This document shows, one piece after another, positions 1 to 8,140 of a DNA stretch of 64,000 nucleotides; the first letter of the stretch is position 1, and each line of letters starts with the position of its first letter. The translations under genes and the position numbers were made by a program. This DNA comes from UBA3478 sp038134285 (GTDB lineage: Bacteria > Bacteroidota > Bacteroidia > Flavobacteriales > Flavobacteriaceae), in assembly GCA_038134285.1 (NCBI GenBank), contig JAYPUW010000001.1:185757-249756 (forward strand), written 5' to 3'. Under the pieces are notes generated by a model, which saw only the letters and a program-made list of their open reading frames with translations, made no database searches and was not told the origin of the DNA.

Positions 1-1458
1 TCCGGTAAAGTACATGCCTTTAAAGGCTGAGAAATAGGTGTCTCGGTAGCGCTCGTGGTTGCCCCAGATAGTACGGGCAATAGATGGCCACGGATACTTA
101 ATACACAGCCTACCTTCAACCTGATTGCCCTTCAACTCTTGGCCATTTTCATCCATTAAGGTGGGCTGCACGCCTATGAATGGCAGGGTCGCAAACGTGG
201 GTTTGGTGGGGGTTGAGTAGGGTATTGGGGTGATCATGATACCGCCAGTTTCGGTTTGCCACCAAGTGTCAACGATGGGGCTTTCTTTCTTACCGATATT
301 GTTGTTGTACCAGTGCCAAGCCTCTTCGTTGATGGGTTCACCTACCGAACCAAGTACCCTAAGCGAAGACAGGTCGTATTGTTCAACAAACTTCAAGTCT
401 TCTTTGGCCAGCGCACGAATGGCGGTTGGGGCGGTATAAAACTGATTGACTTTATGTTTCTCAACGATTTGCCAGAAACGTCCAAAATCAGGATACGAAG
501 GCACTCCCTCGAATATCACAGTGGTGGCTCCGTTGGCGAGTGGTCCGTAGAGAATGTAAGAGTGACCGGTGATCCATCCGATGTCTGCGGTACACCAATA
601 GACGTCGTTTTCGCGGTATTGAAAAACGTTCTTGAAGGTGTAAGCCGTATACACCATGTAGCCGGCGCTGCTGTGGACCATTCCCTTTGGCTTTCCGGTC
701 GATCCAGAAGTATATAGAATAAAGAGCGGCTCTTCGGCATCCATAATTTCAACAGGGCATTCGTCGCTAGCAGCTTCAGTTAGCGGAGCGAGCCAATAGT
801 CGCGACCTTCTGTCATCACTACTTCGTTTTTGGTGCGCTCGGCAACTAAAACCGTACCCACTTGAGAGCATTCTTCGAGGGCCTGGTCAACGATTTTCTT
901 GAGATCGATCGATTTGCTTCCGCGATATGATCCGTCTGAAGTCACTACAAGAGAGGCGTCGCAATCGTTGATGCGAGTGGCTAGAGCCGTTGAGGAGAAT
1001 CCTGCGAAGACCACCGAGTGAATGGCGCCAATACGCGCGCAAGCCAAAGCCGTATAGGCCAACTCAGGAATCATTGGCAGATAAATGCACACACGATCGC
1101 CCTTTTTGACCCCTTTTGACTTGAGCACGTTGGCCATCTTGTTCACCTCAGCGTGCAATTGGCTATAGCTGATGTGCTGGGCAGGCTCGTCTGGGTTATT
1201 GGGTTCAAAAATAATGGCGGTCTTGTTCGCTCTAGTGTATAGGTGTCTGTCGATGCAGTTCTCTGATATATTGAGTTGAGCCCCTTCAAACCATCTGACT
1301 TCGGGTTTATCAAAATCCCATGAAAGCACCTTATCCCAGCGGTGACGCCACTGAAAGTGCTCCTCGGCAATCTCTTCCCAAAACGCTTCAGGATTGCCTA
1401 CCGATTTGCGGTAGATCTGAAAATATTCTTCTAGAGTTTTAATGTGATAGTTGCTCAT
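1..1458 (-). CDS. acs: Acetyl-CoA synthetase (AMP-forming), 5' part; gene runs off the left edge
   Basis: The enzyme activates acetate with ATP and CoA to acetyl-CoA in the cytoplasm. The reading frame is open from an ATG at 1458 to base 1, giving 486 codons of a family usually about 630-650 residues long, so the C-terminal lid domain lies outside the window. Visible family signatures are the N-terminal YFQIYRKSVGNPEAFW region, the adenylate-forming P-loop YTSGSTGKPKGMVHSS, the DIGWITGHSYILYGPL stretch and VDTWWQTETGG. It lies downstream of the acetate symporter on the same strand, which fits acetate uptake followed by activation. A short hairpin in the 56-nt gap may reduce read-through from actP. 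Identification is secure. Confidence 0.95.
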   Translation of the reverse strand, partial: MSNYHIKTLEEYFQIYRKSVGNPEAFWEEIAEEHFQWRHRWDKVLSWDFDKPEVRWFEGAQLNISENCIDRHLYTRANKTAIIFEPNNPDEPAQHISYSQLHAEVNKMANVLKSKGVKKGDRVCIYLPMIPELAYTALACARIGAIHSVVFAGFSSTALATRINDCDASLVVTSDGSYRGSKSIDLKKIVDQALEECSQVGTVLVAERTKNEVVMTEGRDYWLAPLTEAASDECPVEIMDAEEPLFILYTSGSTGKPKGMVHSSAGYMVYTAYTFKNVFQYRENDVYWCTADIGWITGHSYILYGPLANGATTVIFEGVPSYPDFGRFWQIVEKHKVNQFYTAPTAIRALAKEDLKFVEQYDLSSLRVLGSVGEPINEEAWHWYNNNIGKKESPIVDTWWQTETGGIMITPIPYSTPTKPTFATLPFIGVQPTLMDENGQELKGNQVEGRLCIKYPWPSIARTIWGNHERYRDTYFSAFKGMYFTG

Positions 1459-1477
1459 GTGTCTATACGAAACGAAT

Positions 1478-1503
1478 AAAGCCCCGCATAAAACAGGGCT
1501 TTT
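1478..1503 (-). terminator. Possible weak terminator between actP and acs
   Basis: An AAAGCCC/GGGCTTT inverted repeat with an 11-nt loop lies just after the actP stop codon. On the minus strand it is followed by a short T-rich stretch. The stem is only 7 bp, so it may attenuate transcription into acs, not stop it. Confidence 0.4.
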
Positions 1504-1514
1504 AAAATACAAAT

Positions 1515-3218
1515 TTAATGGGTCGCCTCACCAGCCCCACTGGGTATTCTAATGGTTTCAACCATCTCTTGAACCTCGTTTGGCGGATCAGGAGTAAAGC
1601 GATTTATGATTAACGAAACAGCGAAGTTCACGAGCATGGCGATAAAGCCAAATCCTTCAGGAGAAATTCCGAACCACCACTTCGATTGAAGTGCAGCGAC
1701 TGCTTCCTTTCCCCCATCGAAGAGTCCGAACTTGAACTTTAGGATGTAGAAAATCATGAGCAAGATTCCGACCACCATACCGGCGATCGCCCCTTGCTTA
1801 TTCATTTTTTTATAGAAAATTCCTAGAATGATTGCAGGGAAAAACGAGGCCGCCGCAAGACCAAAAGCCAATGCAACCACCGCTGCGACAAAGCCAGGCG
1901 GATTGATCCCAAAGTATCCTGCGATCACCACAGCCCCAACCGCAGAAAGTCGTGCTGCAATAAGCTCGTGCTTCTCACTGATGTTGGGTTTGAATACTTT
2001 TTTAATGAGGTCATGCGAAACCGATGATGAAATAACGAGTAAGAGTCCTGCTGCCGTTGAAAGAGCTGCTGCAAGACCTCCTGCAGCCACAAGGGCGATG
2101 ACCCAAGCCGGAAGATTCGCAATTTCGGGATTGGCCAATACCATAATGTCTTGATCGACACGCAACTCGTTAATGGCAGGGTTAGCGGCGTATTGAATGA
2201 GTCCGTCGGCATTCTTGTCTTCAAAGCCTAGTAGTCCTGTTTTCTCCCAATTCGAGAACCACTGCGGCATCTGCGTATAGGGCTGCCCGCTAACCGTTTG
2301 AATGAGGTTAAGACGAGCAAACACGGCAATAGCCGGAGCCGTGGTATATAAAATCGCAATGAGCAAAAGAGCTAGTCCGGCAGATTTACGGGCGTCTCTA
2401 ACCTTTTTAACAGTGAAAAAACGTACGATCACGTGCGGAAGGCCTGCGGTACCTACCATTAAGGCAGCTGTGATCGCAAAAACATCAAAGCGCGTCTTTG
2501 ATCCATAAGTATATTCGGCAAAGCCGAGTTCGGTTGAAAGTCCGTTTAATTTTTCTAAGAGATAAGTGCCGTCTGCCCCAGTAGATCCGAATCCTAGCTG
2601 AGGGATTGGATTGCCGGTCACCTGAAATGAGATAAAAATGGCCGGAACCATAAAGGCAAAGATCAGCACACAATACTGGGCTACTTGGGTGTAAGTGATC
2701 CCCTTCATCCCTCCGAGTACCGCGTAGAAGAGTACGATGATCATCCCGATGATAACTCCAGAGGTGATGTCGACCTCTAAAAATCGTGAGAACACTACTC
2801 CAACTCCACGCATTTGACCGGCGACATAGGTAAAAGACACCAGAAGAGCACAGAAAACGGCCACCAAACGAGCAGATTTAGAATAATAACGCTCACCTAT
2901 GAAGTCGGGCACCGTGAACTTTCCGAATTTTCGTAGATAAGGGGCGAGTAGCAGGGCGAGTAGCACATATCCGCCTGTCCAACCCATGAGATAAACCGAT
3001 CCGTCGTAACCCATAAACGAGATGAGGCCAGCCATTGAGATAAAAGAGGCTGCCGACATCCAATCGGCTGCGGTTGCCATTCCGTTAGCAATTGGTGAAA
3101 CTCCTCCGCCTGCTACATAGAATTCTTTGGTTGATCCGGCCCTAGACCATATTGCGATTCCAATATAGAGCGCAAACGTCAGGGCCACCATAATGTACGT
3201 CCAGATCTGAACACTCAT
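1515..3218 (-). CDS. actP: Cation/acetate symporter (SSS family, large subunit)
   Basis: This 567-residue inner-membrane protein of the sodium:solute symporter family is expected to import acetate or a similar short monocarboxylate with a cation. The sequence shows about 13 hydrophobic segments, an N-terminal EFYVAGGGVSPIANGMATAADWMSAASF stretch typical of ActP-type symporters (given here only as a landmark at about residues 32-60), and a GGMKGITYTQVAQY segment near 168-182. It starts four bases after the stop of a DUF4212 gene, the usual small partner of this subfamily, and acs follows downstream. Acetate is inferred from this context; other monocarboxylates are possible. Confidence 0.88.
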   Translation of the reverse strand: MSVQIWTYIMVALTFALYIGIAIWSRAGSTKEFYVAGGGVSPIANGMATAADWMSAASFISMAGLISFMGYDGSVYLMGWTGGYVLLALLLAPYLRKFGKFTVPDFIGERYYSKSARLVAVFCALLVSFTYVAGQMRGVGVVFSRFLEVDITSGVIIGMIIVLFYAVLGGMKGITYTQVAQYCVLIFAFMVPAIFISFQVTGNPIPQLGFGSTGADGTYLLEKLNGLSTELGFAEYTYGSKTRFDVFAITAALMVGTAGLPHVIVRFFTVKKVRDARKSAGLALLLIAILYTTAPAIAVFARLNLIQTVSGQPYTQMPQWFSNWEKTGLLGFEDKNADGLIQYAANPAINELRVDQDIMVLANPEIANLPAWVIALVAAGGLAAALSTAAGLLLVISSSVSHDLIKKVFKPNISEKHELIAARLSAVGAVVIAGYFGINPPGFVAAVVALAFGLAAASFFPAIILGIFYKKMNKQGAIAGMVVGILLMIFYILKFKFGLFDGGKEAVAALQSKWWFGISPEGFGFIAMLVNFAVSLIINRFTPDPPNEVQEMVETIRIPSGAGEATH

Positions 3219-3222
3219 AACA

Positions 3223-3483
3223 CTAATCGTTGTAATAGTTGTGCTCCTTATCGAGCTTGTTCATGAGCCTCACATAAACAAAAATCAGTGCCACAAAAAC
3301 ATAGATAGATCCTTGTTGGGCAAACCAAAATCCGAGTGGAAATCCACCAATCTGAAAGGCATCTAACACATCTTTAAAAAGAATGCCAGCGCCAAAAGAA
3401 ACGGCAAACCAAACCGTCAATAAGATCTTAAGATAGCGGAGGTTTTTCTTCCAATATTGAGAGGCGTCTTTTTGTTCAGGCAT
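3223..3483 (-). CDS. DUF4212 small subunit of the acetate-type symporter
   Basis: This 86-residue membrane protein has two hydrophobic helices (about residues 18-37 and 50-71), a WKKNLRYLKILLTVWF motif and a GFPLGFWFAQQGSIYVFV motif, both hallmarks of DUF4212. The family is almost always encoded directly upstream of an ActP-like symporter and is called its small subunit, though its role is not established. The start of actP follows after four bases, so the pair is co-transcribed and probably translationally coupled. Confidence 0.9.
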   Translation of the reverse strand: MPEQKDASQYWKKNLRYLKILLTVWFAVSFGAGILFKDVLDAFQIGGFPLGFWFAQQGSIYVFVALIFVYVRLMNKLDKEHNYYND

Positions 3484-3547
3484 ATAGAGTCATTAATGAT
3501 TCTATCAATATAAGCGCTTCTCGAATAGGAACAAAACAGAGGGCGCT

Positions 3548-3970
3548 TTAAATCTCAGCGGCCGCGGCGCCGAAAGTCAAGACCATGTAGCGGCCATTTA
3601 CATTTGAGATCAGCACATTCGAGACGCTCAAAAAATTTTCGTCACTCATAAGCTTGAGCAACTTGTCATGTGGGATAATCTGATGCTTCGCGCCCGCCTG
3701 AACGCCTTCGGGTCGAGTTATTTTGTGTTTTTTCACCCAATTCATCACACTCACATGAGAAACACCAAGTACTACTTCGATTTCACGATAACTCATCCCC
3801 TCTAGATAGAGTTGCAATGCGCGCTTTACCGTGTGCGCATCAATCGACTTACCGTCTTTACTCACCGTAAAATGGTAGCCGCATTCTTTGCACTTAAAAC
3901 GTTGTTTGTCTGCGATGAGCCCCGCCTTGCTAAAAGATTCGCCGGCGCATTTTGGGCATTTTTCAATCAT
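3548..3970 (-). CDS. Stand-alone zinc-ribbon/HTH protein related to IS1 InsA
   Basis: The 140-residue protein has an N-terminal zinc ribbon with C5-x2-C8 and C27-x2-C30, followed by a helix-turn-helix at about residues 56-82 (GMSYREIEVVLGVSHVSVMN). This pairing is that of IS1 InsA, the DNA-binding part of an IS1-type transposase. No InsB catalytic (DDE) part and no IS ends are visible nearby, and residues 95-137 form an extra C-terminal region (VSNVLISNVNGRYMVLTFG) not expected in a transposase. It lies 64 bp upstream of the symporter pair on the same strand, so it may be a domesticated regulator of acetate genes; that role is inferred. Two inverted repeats lie just upstream of its start. Confidence 0.75.
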   Translation of the reverse strand: MIEKCPKCAGESFSKAGLIADKQRFKCKECGYHFTVSKDGKSIDAHTVKRALQLYLEGMSYREIEVVLGVSHVSVMNWVKKHKITRPEGVQAGAKHQIIPHDKLLKLMSDENFLSVSNVLISNVNGRYMVLTFGAAAAEI

Positions 3971-4002
3971 GGGTAGTTAGGTAGTCGATGCAATTTTGCT
4001 AA

Positions 4003-4040
4003 AGTGACGAACATTATTTCTTATTGCTTTACTCGTCACT
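4003..4040. repeat. 8-bp inverted repeat upstream of the zinc-ribbon/HTH gene
   Basis: AGTGACGA at 4003-4010 and its exact reverse complement TCGTCACT at 4033-4040 are separated by 22 bases. The repeat lies 33-70 bases upstream of the start codon at 3970, a normal operator position. No regulator is known for it from the sequence. Confidence 0.5.
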
Positions 4041-4041
4041 C

Positions 4042-4067
4042 TTAAACAAAAAGGCAATTTTGTTTAA
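4042..4067. promoter_or_regulatory. Perfect 10-bp-arm palindrome TTAAACAAAA-n6-TTTTGTTTAA
   Basis: Arms at 4042-4051 and 4058-4067 are exact reverse complements around a 6-base AGGCAA centre. The symmetric form suggests a binding site for a dimeric regulator. The same core recurs at 4104-4114 and as an inverted pair at 14204-14244. Confidence 0.5.
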
Positions 4068-4361
4068 ATATTACTGATTATTAGGCTTATTAAATATATA
4101 AAAGTTAAACAAAATAGCAATATTGATGATTAATTCAAGATTTAATGATCTCTTTATTAGTAGAAATTTTAACGATTACTACCCCTAATAACAATAGTCA
4201 AGTGCTATCCTCCATTTCTCTAAAGACATTGGAAAAGACTCCAATTATTAAATGAAAAATGAAATAGATAAAAATCTATAAAAAGGTCAATCACAGCCTT
4301 AATCTAAGAAGGCTCCACAAATAGAAAATATTATCAGACAAATATCAATTGAAGGGGATTT

Positions 4362-6602
4362 TTATCGTTTGGAGCTTCTGTAATACTCTTCACTCACACT
4401 AATTATGGAATTTAATAAATCTTTAGCCTCTAATAGTATATTAAAGAACAATGTGGTATTCTTCGGAGAAGTTTCACTAGATCTAGTTCTGGCAATTTGA
4501 TTATCAATCTTTAGTGTAATTAAAGCGTTGATTTCGTTTTTCTTAGAGACTTCTTGAGATAAACCTTTAAAATTCTTTTCTAAGAAACATTTTTCAATAA
4601 TTATAAGAAGCTTGGAAAATTCTTCTTGAATCTCATATAAGTCCTTGCTTTGATTGTAAGTCAATGGCTTATGCTGATTTTCTATATGTTTAAAAGATTT
4701 ACGAGCAATGTAATCTAATGATTGTGCTATGTCTGTTAAACAAGCTAGTACTATCATATAAAAATTACTTCCGTTAACGCTCTTCTCGTCTAAATTCTTG
4801 ATAAAATAGAAAAGGTGATTTCTTAAATCTTCAATTTCTGCTTCCAGTTTTGAAATTTGTTTTTTTGCTTTTCTGAGTTTATCAATACTCTGTTTTGTCA
4901 AACCATCAATAACATTATGATTGATTTTGTTTGCTCTTGAAATTACGTCAGCTACGTTTTCAGAACTCTCATTAATAATGCCTTGAACTGTTTTGCTTTT
5001 TGACTTTCTAAGAACTTTAGGATTTAGTTTTTCTACTTGTTTCTTCTTGTGATTAACATAGTTACGAACTAGCAGTGCTGCTGTTATCATAAGAAGAAGA
5101 ATGATTGATATTACTTTTCCTAGGTAAATTAAATAGGTTAATATCCCTGCAAAAACAAATGCTATGAATGCTGTAAAGAACCATCCTGCGATAACATTGA
5201 TCACTCCGGCGACACGATAAACTGCTGATTCTCTTCCCCAGGCTCTATCAGCTAAAGACGTACCCATGGCAACCATGAATGTAACATAAGTAGTAGATAA
5301 CGGCAGGCTCATTGAAGTTGCAATAGAAATCAAAATTCCTGCAATCGTTAGGTTAATTGAAGCTCTGATTAAGTCGAATGCAGGAAGCTCTTTGGCTTTG
5401 TCAGAAGAAATATTATGAATAGGAACTTTAAAACTACTCTCAATTCTATTTTTGGCAAATTGAGGCAGTAAGTGTCCTATAACTGACGAAAGAAAAGTTG
5501 CTCCTCTAACAACAAGCTTAGATAATAAATTTGGTTCAAATCGTTCTGAACCTTCTGACTGTCTTGATAAGTTGATCTCAGTTTCGGTTACTGTTTTTGC
5601 TTTCTTAGACAGCCAAAGAGTAGCTACCATGATCCCTCCTGATAAAAACAGTAATAGTGGTTCTGCTGGTACTTTCTTAGATAAAACACCCATACTGAAC
5701 TCTGAAGCTGGCACACCTGAAGCAGACCAAGCTTCAAAAGAATGGAAAGCAGCCATAGGAACTCCGATAAAATTCACTAGGTCATTTCCTGAGAATGCTA
5801 AGGCAAGACCAAATGTTCCTGCTCCAATAACTAAAACGAGAATATTTTTTTTAAATACTCTGTCCACTACCCAAGAAATTATTGTCCAAAAAAGAAACAT
5901 TCCACCAACAACAAAGAGGCCTTTTGTCTCTAATATTTCGGAAATATCATTGTAGTATGGTGTTCCTTTTAACCCTTTGTAAAAAATAAAATAACTTATG
6001 CTTGTTAAACAAGCTGCAGCGAATAGAGCTCCGAAACTTTTAATTTTTCTCTCGTATTGAAAGGTAAACACTAACCTTGATATCCATTGTATGAGCGCCC
6101 CAATGGTAAATGATATGACTACCGATAGTAGTATGCCAGAGATAATCTCGATCGCTTTTTCATTATTAATGTACTTTACAATATCACCTAGCCCTTGAGT
6201 GTCGTCCAATCCAATTTTGATTAACGACATTACTACAGCAGCTCCTAATAAATTAAATACTATAGAAACTGTTGTGGATGTCGGCATTCCAATAGTATTA
6301 AAAAAGTCTAGTAACAATATGTCTCCAATCATCACCGCGAGAAAGATGAACATGATTTCATCAAAGAAAAACTCTCCTGGATTAAAGATTCCCTTTCTAG
6401 CAACCTCCATCATACCGCTAGAGAATACCGCTCCAATGAAGATCCCAAGGCTTGCAATGATCAGAATTTTCTTAAATGAAATGGCTCTTGATCCAATTGC
6501 CGAGTTTAGAAAGTTTACAGCATCGTTACTTACACCTACTATTAGGTCTATTATAGCGAGAACTGCTAGAGCCGCAACAATTAAAGTAAAAACTGTGTCC
6601 AT
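4362..6602 (-). CDS. Inorganic phosphate transporter (PiT) with C-terminal PhoU-like domain
   Basis: This 746-residue protein is a low-affinity phosphate/cation symporter of the PiT family in the inner membrane. The family signature appears twice: DLIVGVSNDAVNFLNSAIGS near residues 20-39 and a GNDLVNFIGVPMAAFHS region near 270, with a LPLSTTYVTFMVAMGTSLAD segment near 430. After the last membrane helix, residues about 520-746 are soluble and helical with long charged coils, resembling PhoU, so transporter and probable gate/regulator form one chain. A phosphate-selective porin gene lies 44 bp upstream on the same strand. The region is clearly AT-richer than its neighbours. Confidence 0.88.
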   Translation of the reverse strand: MDTVFTLIVAALAVLAIIDLIVGVSNDAVNFLNSAIGSRAISFKKILIIASLGIFIGAVFSSGMMEVARKGIFNPGEFFFDEIMFIFLAVMIGDILLLDFFNTIGMPTSTTVSIVFNLLGAAVVMSLIKIGLDDTQGLGDIVKYINNEKAIEIISGILLSVVISFTIGALIQWISRLVFTFQYERKIKSFGALFAAACLTSISYFIFYKGLKGTPYYNDISEILETKGLFVVGGMFLFWTIISWVVDRVFKKNILVLVIGAGTFGLALAFSGNDLVNFIGVPMAAFHSFEAWSASGVPASEFSMGVLSKKVPAEPLLLFLSGGIMVATLWLSKKAKTVTETEINLSRQSEGSERFEPNLLSKLVVRGATFLSSVIGHLLPQFAKNRIESSFKVPIHNISSDKAKELPAFDLIRASINLTIAGILISIATSMSLPLSTTYVTFMVAMGTSLADRAWGRESAVYRVAGVINVIAGWFFTAFIAFVFAGILTYLIYLGKVISIILLLMITAALLVRNYVNHKKKQVEKLNPKVLRKSKSKTVQGIINESSENVADVISRANKINHNVIDGLTKQSIDKLRKAKKQISKLEAEIEDLRNHLFYFIKNLDEKSVNGSNFYMIVLACLTDIAQSLDYIARKSFKHIENQHKPLTYNQSKDLYEIQEEFSKLLIIIEKCFLEKNFKGLSQEVSKKNEINALITLKIDNQIARTRSSETSPKNTTLFFNILLEAKDLLNSIISVSEEYYRSSKR

Positions 6603-6646
6603 ATAGGTTATTTAAATGTGTAAAACATGGTGATTAATTACTCCTC

Positions 6647-7855
6647 TTAGAAGTGAAGCTCAAATCCAGTACGAACTTCAATCTTGTTTGGTTTGTTATC
6701 AATGGTTGCTTTAGTTAAGTCTGCTTGAAACTTCAATTTATGTCCTACAACATATTTTGAAACTCCTAAAGTAATCTCTTTAGGGTTAGTACTACCAGTA
6801 ATCTGATTGTAGTTGATTTCAGAATAACGAAGCGCTAGTTCTAAGTTATTCTTGAACAGATATCCCATTTGAGTATTAAGTGCTTTTCCTATAAGGACAA
6901 CATCTCCTGTGCTTGTGCCATCACTATTTTTAGCTACTGGCGCTACAGCATCTCTCTGGGCCAATTCAGTTAATAAAGACCACCCTTTGTATTTAGCTAC
7001 AACATCTAAGAAATGAGTAGTAATGTCGGTTTGAAAAAGATGCGTGTCATTGTACATGTAATCTCCCATACCAGAACGAGTCTTAACCGCATTATTATTG
7101 AGGTTGTAGGTATATGCAAGCATTAATTTAAATTGCTGCTCTCGCTCTAGGTCTGCCTCAACATAGTCTCCTTTTTTCTTAAACTCTCCGAAAGGAAGAG
7201 CTTCTACTCTCATTGTATATTGTAACCCGCCTTCATTTCCCTTAGTAACATTTCTACCTTCACCCTGAGACAAAGCGAATTTCTCTTTAGTTATAAAACT
7301 TCCTCCCCATGAACTTTTATGACGAACTTGAAAACCAATATCACGATCTATGTTAAATCTGCTATTTAAAATTGATCGGTCTATGAATTGAAGGTTTGCC
7401 GAAGACACTACACGCTCTACGTTTCCTGGAAGTTTGGTTTGGCCTGCCCAAAGTTGCCAATTCTTTGAAAAAGACCACATGATAACGGCGTCAAGAATTT
7501 GGTTGGGAGCATTGTTGGTAAAGCTATTGATACCGCCTAAATCTCTATTTGAAAGACCAAGCTCAATTTTATATTTAAGTTTAGGACTGTAAGCCCATCC
7601 ATCAAATTTTAAACGGGCACGTCTAACAATAAAATTATAGTCTGCATTTCCATAGTCGTTGTTTTCGTAGTTCCAAGTGCTGTTGAATCTAGACTGTATT
7701 CGAGCGGAAACCTCGGCGCTAAATGTACTATCTGCTGCGGTGTAGTTAAGAAGCCCCTTCCCAAAAGATGGTGTTGTTAAGTTGCTCTCCTGTGCATTTA
7801 GAAACTGAGCTAAAAGAAATGTTCCAACCCACAAAATTTGAACAGCGCTTCTCAT
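6647..7855 (-). CDS. Phosphate-selective porin O/P family outer-membrane protein
   Basis: This 402-residue protein has a signal peptide (residues 1-21, cleavage near LNAQE) and alternating hydrophobic/aromatic beta strands ending in a terminal phenylalanine (TGFELHF), as expected of an outer-membrane barrel. The RRARLKFDGWAYSPKLKYKIEL stretch (about residues 78-99) and the KNWQLWAGQTKLPGN stretch are typical of the OprO/OprP family. It is the first gene of a two-gene unit with the PiT transporter, so it probably brings phosphate or polyphosphate across the outer membrane. Specificity is inferred from family and context. Confidence 0.85.
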   Translation of the reverse strand: MRSAVQILWVGTFLLAQFLNAQESNLTTPSFGKGLLNYTAADSTFSAEVSARIQSRFNSTWNYENNDYGNADYNFIVRRARLKFDGWAYSPKLKYKIELGLSNRDLGGINSFTNNAPNQILDAVIMWSFSKNWQLWAGQTKLPGNVERVVSSANLQFIDRSILNSRFNIDRDIGFQVRHKSSWGGSFITKEKFALSQGEGRNVTKGNEGGLQYTMRVEALPFGEFKKKGDYVEADLEREQQFKLMLAYTYNLNNNAVKTRSGMGDYMYNDTHLFQTDITTHFLDVVAKYKGWSLLTELAQRDAVAPVAKNSDGTSTGDVVLIGKALNTQMGYLFKNNLELALRYSEINYNQITGSTNPKEITLGVSKYVVGHKLKFQADLTKATIDNKPNKIEVRTGFELHF

Positions 7856-7928
7856 TTAATTTATTACAAAAAGAACACAATTAGGGAATTGAAATGTTCA
7901 GTTTATATAAACATTAGGTTATATAATT

Positions 7929-8009
7929 GTTAAGGTTGCTTTCTTTGTTAAAAAGAGCAGCTGAGTACGCTAATTAACAAAGATGAATTCTTAACGACCT
8001 TGATTTAAC
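7929..8009. promoter_or_regulatory. Cluster of GTTAA/TTAAC elements upstream of the phosphate operon
   Basis: GTTAA occurs at 7929-7933 and 7947-7951, and its reverse complement TTAAC at 7974-7978, 7991-7995 and 8005-8009. The five lie within 81 bp, about 75-155 bases upstream of the porin start. The spacing is irregular (18, 17 and 14 bases between same-strand copies). A regulatory role, for example in phosphate control, is a guess from position only. Confidence 0.3.
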
Positions 8010-8140
8010 AATGATAATAATAAATCTAAAAAAGCCAATTTAGAGACCTAACTCTATCAATTTTCATTGAATTTTCTTTTGGTAGAGAATTACAAATCTT
8101 TTGAAAAAGATGCAGAGCTGCATTTAAAACTTTCTTGAGT

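Larger units (their letters stand above)
3971..4361. other. AT-rich intergenic region without a gene
   Basis: This 391-base stretch separates the acetate genes from the phosphate transporter. No reading frame of convincing composition is present on either strand. It holds the inverted repeats at 4003-4040 and 4042-4067, a second copy of GTTAAACAAAA at 4104-4114, and small AT-rich hairpins (ATAGAT/ATCTAT at 4264-4279 and AGCCTT/AAGGCT at 4295-4314). The last two could help end minus-strand transcription from the phosphate operon. Confidence 0.6.

Noticed and set aside
256..752. Open frames on both strands inside the acs region
   Set aside because: They are shadows of the acs frame, which runs unbroken from 1458 to base 1 with all family motifs.
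3548..4361. A complete IS1-type insertion sequence
   Set aside because: No InsB catalytic frame, no terminal inverted repeats and no target duplication were found around the InsA-like gene.
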